Assembly (NCBI GenBank): GCA_035642125.1
Contig: DASQSZ010000025.1
Location: forward strand, 1-8,933
Direction of reading: 5' to 3'
Length of the DNA stretch: 8,933 nucleotides
Source: CALAED01 sp937891035
GTDB taxonomy: Bacteria > Actinomycetota > Actinomycetes > Streptosporangiales > Streptosporangiaceae
Made by a program: the position numbers and the translations under genes. Of the stretch, positions 5,956-8,933 are shown piece after piece. The notes under the pieces were generated by a model. The model worked only from the letters and a program-made list of their open reading frames with translations, did no database searches and was not told the DNA's origin. The stretch's first letter is position 1. Each line of letters begins with the position of its first letter.

Positions 5956-5990
5956 ATCCCTATAGGCGCCCCTATACCGAGGATAGGGAT
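5956..5990. repeat. Inverted repeat ATCCCTAT-N19-ATAGGGAT upstream of the tRNA promoter
   Basis: Two perfect 8-bp arms (5956-5963 and 5983-5990) flank a 19-base spacer that holds a further CCCTATA copy (5970-5976). The left copy also forms the small palindrome CCTATAGG (5959-5966). The repeat lies about 20 bases upstream of the tRNA -35 box and about 200 bases before the crotonase gene. It could be an operator for either. The rest of 5894-6192 (299 bases) shows no gene I can support. Confidence 0.4.
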
Positions 5991-6192
5991 TGACCAACGG
6001 GGCCCGAGATGTTTCCATTTCTCCGCCGACTTGACGAGGAGTCGATTTGGCCGGACCGCCGACTCGCGAGGCGGTCTCCGGGCGGCCGTGGCGATCTACC
6101 AGGGGCCTCGGCCTCGGCGGCGGCCGATAGCGGCCGACCGGGCGCCGATCCGCCTACCGCGTCGCGACGGAGACCCTCTAAGCTCGGGCGGC

Positions 6193-6900
6193 GTGGACGC
6201 ACGGGTTACCTATCGGGTCGAAAAGTCCATCGCGACCATCACAATGGACGACGGCAAGGTCAACGTGCTGTCGCCGGAGATGATCGCCGAGCTGAACCAC
6301 GCGCTCGACCTGGCCATCGCCGACGAGGCCGTGGTCGTGCTCACCAGCACGGCGCGGACGTTCTGCGCGGGTTTCGATCTTGGCGAGCTCGGCCGGGGCC
6401 CCGCCGCCGCCTACGCACTGGTCCGATCCGGGTTCGAGCTGGCGGCGCGGCTGCTGTCGTTTCCGCGGCCGGTCGTCATCGCCTGCCCCGGTGCCGCCGT
6501 GGCGATGGGGGTCTTCCTCCTGCTGTCGGGCGACTACCGGGTCGGCGCCGCGGGCTCGTACAAAATGACGGTGAACGAGGTGGCGCTCGGCATGACGCTG
6601 CCGTCGCCCGCGATCGAGATCTGCCGGGAGCGGCTGGCTCCGGCGCACTTCAATCGGGCCATCGTGCTCGGCGAAGGCTTCTCCCCCGGCGACGCCGTGA
6701 CCGCCGGCATTCTCGACAGGGTCGTGCCGGCCGCCGATCTCGCCGCCGCCGCGCGCGCCACCGCGGCCGAGGCGGCGAAGCTGGACATGGCCGCCCATGC
6801 CGCGACCAAGCTGCTCGTACGGGAGCAGTTGCTGACGCGGATCCGGGCCGCCATCGCCTCCCCGGCGGGGCTCGGCCTTCCGGACGACGCGGAGGGGTGA
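6193..6900 (+). CDS. Enoyl-CoA hydratase/isomerase (crotonase) family protein
   Basis: Crotonase-fold acyl-CoA enzyme of 235 residues. Evidence: a KVNVLSPEM block at 22-30, first oxyanion-hole motif TFCAGFDLGEL (55-65), second oxyanion region AVAMGVFLLLSGDYRVG (102-118), and the C-terminal AHAATKLLVR segment. At the active site E129 (in NEVALGM) matches the first catalytic Glu of enoyl-CoA hydratase, but the second Glu position falls in HFNRAIV and is not acidic. Hydration of enoyl-CoA is therefore doubtful; isomerase, hydrolase or another crotonase reaction is possible. I chose the GTG at 6193 because family homology begins there; the open frame reaches back to 5953 but that part has no crotonase similarity. 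The ribosome site is weak and a TAAGCT box at 6179-6184 could give a nearly leaderless transcript. No adjacent fatty-acid pathway gene is visible. Confidence 0.86.
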   Translation: MDARVTYRVEKSIATITMDDGKVNVLSPEMIAELNHALDLAIADEAVVVLTSTARTFCAGFDLGELGRGPAAAYALVRSGFELAARLLSFPRPVVIACPGAAVAMGVFLLLSGDYRVGAAGSYKMTVNEVALGMTLPSPAIEICRERLAPAHFNRAIVLGEGFSPGDAVTAGILDRVVPAADLAAAARATAAEAAKLDMAAHAATKLLVREQLLTRIRAAIASPAGLGLPDDAEG

Positions 6901-6964
6901 CCCGCACGGCTCAGCCCCCGCCGGCTCGGGTAATGTTGCTTTCTCCAGCGAGATCGCGCCGAGG

Positions 6965-7010
6965 GAGGTGAGAACCGTTACCGCCAGTTCAGGCCGGGTG
7001 CTCTCACCTC
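6965..7010. repeat. 9-bp perfect inverted repeat between crotonase and methyltransferase genes
   Basis: GAGGTGAGA (6965-6973) and TCTCACCTC (7002-7010) pair perfectly around a 28-base loop. ACC and GGT inside the loop can extend the stem after a two-base bulge. It lies 65-140 bases downstream of the crotonase stop and about 95 bases before the methyltransferase start. No T-run follows on either strand. It could be a terminator without U-tail, a structured leader, or an operator. Confidence 0.4.
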
Positions 7011-7106
7011 GCGGCGGTCCGATCCAAGCGGCATAGCCCACCGGTTTCGGCACGAGTCATCGGGAGAGCGCCAGACGGCGCGCAGCGCATCCCGAAAGGC
7101 TCTCAT
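6978..7106 (-). CDS. Possible 42-residue peptide divergent from the methyltransferase gene
   Basis: A minus-strand ORF of 42 codons begins at an ATG whose bases overlap the ATG of the plus-strand methyltransferase gene. It has a strong ribosome site, AGGAGG, 11 bases upstream. The peptide begins MRAFRDALRAVWRSPDDSC and ends APGLNWR; it is basic, with two tryptophans near conserved-looking turns, one cysteine and no signal or membrane segment. About 74% of third positions are G or C, acceptable for this genome. Its stop codon sits in the loop of the inverted repeat 6965-7010. Caution is needed: the purine-rich ribosome site is the complement of the Ser-rich 5' end of the opposite gene, and open frames of this size are frequent in GC-rich DNA. 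I do not recognise the family and assign no function. Confidence 0.3.
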   Translation of the reverse strand: MRAFRDALRAVWRSPDDSCRNRWAMPLGSDRREVRAPGLNWR

Positions 7107-7998
7107 GTCGATTTCTTCCTCCTCTCCGTCCTCGCCATCGTCTCCGTCATCGCCCGCACCGGCGGCACGGACGCGATCGATCGTCGCGCGACTGCGAGCC
7201 GCCGGTTGTGTGTTCGCCGAGGACGAGGCGCTCCTGCTCATCGCCGCAGCCGCCACCCCGGCCGACCTCTCCGGCATGGTCGACCGGCGGGCCTCCGGGC
7301 TGCCCTTGGAGCACGTCATCGGCTGGGCGGAGTTCTGCGGCCTGCGGATCGCCGTGGATCCCGGGGTCTTCGTACCTCGGCGCCGCACCGAGTTCCTCGT
7401 CCGGCAGGCCGCCGCGCTCGCCGGCCAGGCCACGGCCCGCCGGGCCACGGCTCGCCAGGCCACGGCCGCGCGGGCCACGGGGCGGCCGGTCATGGTGGTC
7501 GACCTGTGCTGCGGCTCGGGCGCGGTGGGCGCGGCGCTGGCCGCGACGTTGGACGGGATCGAGTTGCACGCCGTCGACATCGACCCCGCCGCGGTCCGGT
7601 GCGCCCGCCGCAACGTCGCCACCGCCGCCGGCCGGGTCTACGAAGGAGACCTCGACCGGCCACTGCCGGCCACGCTGCGCGGCCGCGTCGACGTCCTGGT
7701 GGCCAACGCGCCCTACGTGCCCACCGGCGAGGTCACGCTGCTCCCCCGTGAGGCGCGCGTCCACGAGCCGCGCGCGGCACTCGACGGAGGCGCGGACGGC
7801 CTGGACATCCTGCGCCGGGTGGCCGGCGCGGCGCCGGGCTGGCTGGCGCCCGGCGGTCACCTGCTCGTCGAGACGAGCGAACGCCAGGCACCGCTGCTCG
7901 CCGAGATCGTCGCCCGCAACGGGTTGCGCCCGTGGGTGGCCGGCCCGGACGAGCAGGCGGCCACCGTCGTCATCGGCGCCAAGGCGGCGGACGCGTGA
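7105..7998 (+). CDS. PrmC/HemK-related putative protein-(glutamine-N5) methyltransferase
   Basis: SAM-dependent methyltransferase of 297 residues resembling the actinobacterial PrmC-related group rather than true release-factor methylase. The N-terminal helical domain contains GLPLEHVIGWAEFCGLRIAV (65-84) and VFVPRRRTEFLV (88-99). SAM motif I is VVDLCCGSGAVG (131-142), the acidic loop HAVDIDP follows (155-161), and the substrate motif is NAPYVP (201-206), where canonical PrmC has NPPY. The target protein is unknown. Two additions stand out: a Ser/Pro-rich start, MSISSSSPSSPSSPSSP, and four pentapeptide repeats (108-127) inserted between the two domains, making it longer than PrmC-related proteins of about 250 residues. 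The ATG at 7105 has GAAAGG five bases upstream and no in-frame alternative lies before SIVARL. It converges on the GNAT gene with a 51-base gap. Confidence 0.85.
   Translation: MSISSSSPSSPSSPSSPAPAARTRSIVARLRAAGCVFAEDEALLLIAAAATPADLSGMVDRRASGLPLEHVIGWAEFCGLRIAVDPGVFVPRRRTEFLVRQAAALAGQATARRATARQATAARATGRPVMVVDLCCGSGAVGAALAATLDGIELHAVDIDPAAVRCARRNVATAAGRVYEGDLDRPLPATLRGRVDVLVANAPYVPTGEVTLLPREARVHEPRAALDGGADGLDILRRVAGAAPGWLAPGGHLLVETSERQAPLLAEIVARNGLRPWVAGPDEQAATVVIGAKAADA
7426..7485 (+). repeat. Four 15-bp tandem repeats inside the methyltransferase gene
   Basis: Four in-frame units, each built on (C/A)GGGCCACGG or CAGGCCACGG plus two codons, encode QATAR, RATAR, QATAA and RATGR. They lie exactly between the N-terminal domain and SAM motif I, so the expansion only lengthens a linker. 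The copies differ at several positions, so the array is not a very recent duplication. Copy number may vary among strains. Confidence 0.75.
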
Positions 7999-8012
7999 CG
8001 GCCGCGCCATGG

Positions 8013-8031
8013 GCCGGCTGACCGTCCCGGC
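8013..8031. terminator. Possible bidirectional terminator between convergent genes
   Basis: GCCGG and CCGGC pair around a nine-base loop in the 51-base gap between the convergent methyltransferase and GNAT genes, and two G-U pairs can extend the stem. The position suits a shared terminator, but there is no T-run and the stem is short. Confidence 0.25.
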
Positions 8032-8049
8032 TTGGGCGGCGGGCGAGCG

Positions 8050-8655
8050 TCACGGCGGAGCGAGCCTGGGCGGGCGCCACATGGGCCAAAAGGGGGTGCC
8101 GTCGGGGAGCCGGAACGGCTCGCGCACTTCATAGCCGTGCCGCAGGTACAGGTCGCGGCTGCGCGTGCTGCTCGCCTCCAGGTACGCCGGGATCGCGGCG
8201 GCGTCGAGTTCGGCGTGCGCACGGCGGAGCAGGACGCTGCCGAGCCCGCCGCCCTGCCGTCCGGGCTGTACGGCGAGCAGGGCCAGGTGATGGTGCGGCT
8301 CGCTCGGGTGGTTGTCCTCGAAGAGCGAGTCAAGCACGCGGAATCGGTCGGTCCAGCGGCCGCACGCGGCGGCCAGGCGGCGGTCGTAGTCGGCCGGTTC
8401 CGGCAGCGGGCCGGTGCGGGGGAACCACACGGCGGCCGCGGGCGCCTCGTCGATGAGGTCGACGTAGCCGTACTCGATCGCATGCTCGACGAAGATCCGG
8501 AAGTTGGCCGTCATGACCCGCGTCCGTTCGGCGGGCTCGGGCACGAGCCAGCGCACGGCGGCCAGCGGCGCGAAGGCCGTCGCGATGATCTCGGCGACAC
8601 CGGCCGCGTCGGCGGGCGTAGCGCGGCGGATGGTGGTGCTGCTGTCGGTGGTCAT
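8050..8655 (-). CDS. GNAT family N-acetyltransferase
   Basis: Acetyl-CoA-dependent N-acetyltransferase of 201 residues. The N-terminus TIRRATPADAAGVAEII is a typical first strand and helix of the fold. The acetyl-CoA pyrophosphate-binding motif A is LLAVQPGRQGGGLGSVLL (126-143, RQGGGLG matching Q/RxxGxG/A). Motif B follows at about 158-175 (YLEASSTRSRDLYLRHGYE), including the common YxxxGF/Y ending. The acceptor substrate cannot be read from the sequence. GGAG lies nine bases before the ATG. The start codon overlaps the stop of the upstream permease gene as ATGA, so the two are very probably translationally coupled, hinting at an amino-acid or amine substrate; that last step is inference. Confidence 0.9.
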   Translation of the reverse strand: MTTDSSTTIRRATPADAAGVAEIIATAFAPLAAVRWLVPEPAERTRVMTANFRIFVEHAIEYGYVDLIDEAPAAAVWFPRTGPLPEPADYDRRLAAACGRWTDRFRVLDSLFEDNHPSEPHHHLALLAVQPGRQGGGLGSVLLRRAHAELDAAAIPAYLEASSTRSRDLYLRHGYEVREPFRLPDGTPFWPMWRPPRLAPP

Positions 8656-8933
8656 CGGGTGCGGCTCCGCGCGTGCCGTGGCTGGTTGCCGGCCGGGCGG
8701 GCCATCGCCGGCGTGGCCCGGCCGGTGGCGGCCTCGGCGCCGAGGCCGATCTTCGCGTACACCTCCGGCTGGGTCACGCGCAACACCAGTCCCCAGGCCA
8801 GGCCGATGACCACGGCCACCACGTACGCGGCGGGCAGCGCCCAGCGCAGCGGCGAGGAGGGGTCTACGCCGAGCAGCGTGGCGAAGTTGGCGACCGCCAG
8901 ATAGACGATGACAACGAGCGCGGCGGTCGCGCC
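8652..8933 (-). CDS. APC-type amino-acid permease, C-terminal part (truncated by the window edge)
   Basis: The minus strand is open from the right edge for 93 codons and ends with TGA at 8652-8654. The peptide has two hydrophobic segments: ATAALVVIVYLAVANFATLL (about 2-21) and ALPAAYVVAVVIGLAWGLVL (about 31-50). These are followed by LRVTQPEVYAKIGLGAEAATGR and a basic tail rich in Arg, Pro and Ala. This pattern of last two helices plus PEVYxxIGLG tail fits the C-terminus of actinobacterial APC superfamily amino-acid permeases. The start and most helices lie outside the window, so substrate is unknown. The TGA overlaps the ATG of the GNAT gene (ATGA), indicating one operon. Confidence 0.75.
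   Translation of the reverse strand, partial: GATAALVVIVYLAVANFATLLGVDPSSPLRWALPAAYVVAVVIGLAWGLVLRVTQPEVYAKIGLGAEAATGRATPAMARPAGNQPRHARSRTR

Noticed and set aside
5953..6192. N-terminal extension of the crotonase frame by 80 codons
   Set aside because: The extension has no crotonase similarity and includes the inverted repeat at 5956-5990; homology starts at the GTG at 6193.

Overview
The window reads as chromosomal DNA of a high-GC, spore-forming actinomycete. Codon third positions are mostly G or C, the proteins resemble actinobacterial families, and three tandem genes encode small secreted proteins of the spore-associated protein A (SapA) type. No phage, transposon or CRISPR structure was seen.

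Layout from left to right. Positions 1-400 hold little: a frameshifted remnant of an XRE/HigA-type regulator on the minus strand. Positions 442-1781 carry three minus-strand SapA-like genes, each 137 codons with a signal peptide and four conserved cysteines. A 308-base divergent intergenic region separates them from a plus-strand ArsR-like/DUF5937 winged-helix regulator (2090-3115). Its first ~190 bases are clearly less GC-rich than the rest, and it contains an in-frame TTA codon. Next comes a two-gene plus-strand unit of lipoproteins: a histidine phosphatase (3191-3859) and a beta-propeller resembling virginiamycin B lyase (3864-4892). It converges, with one base between, on a minus-strand metallophosphoesterase resembling PptH (4894-5751).

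Upstream of the phosphoesterase, on the same strand, is a tRNA gene (5816-5893, CCA encoded) with a UAA anticodon but only a six-base variable loop, preceded by a convincing promoter. After a 299-base non-coding stretch with an inverted repeat come a crotonase-fold protein (6193-6900) and a PrmC/HemK-like methyltransferase (7105-7998). A possible 42-residue minus-strand ORF and a 9-bp inverted repeat lie between these two genes. The right end is a minus-strand pair: the C-terminus of an APC-type amino-acid permease running off the edge, translationally coupled through ATGA to a GNAT acetyltransferase (8050-8655).

The most interesting theme is a possible link between a TTA-containing regulator, its divergent spore-protein cluster, and an atypical UUA-decoding tRNA 3.6 kb away. 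That would echo bldA-type developmental control in Streptomyces. The parts are visible in the sequence; the functional link is inference.
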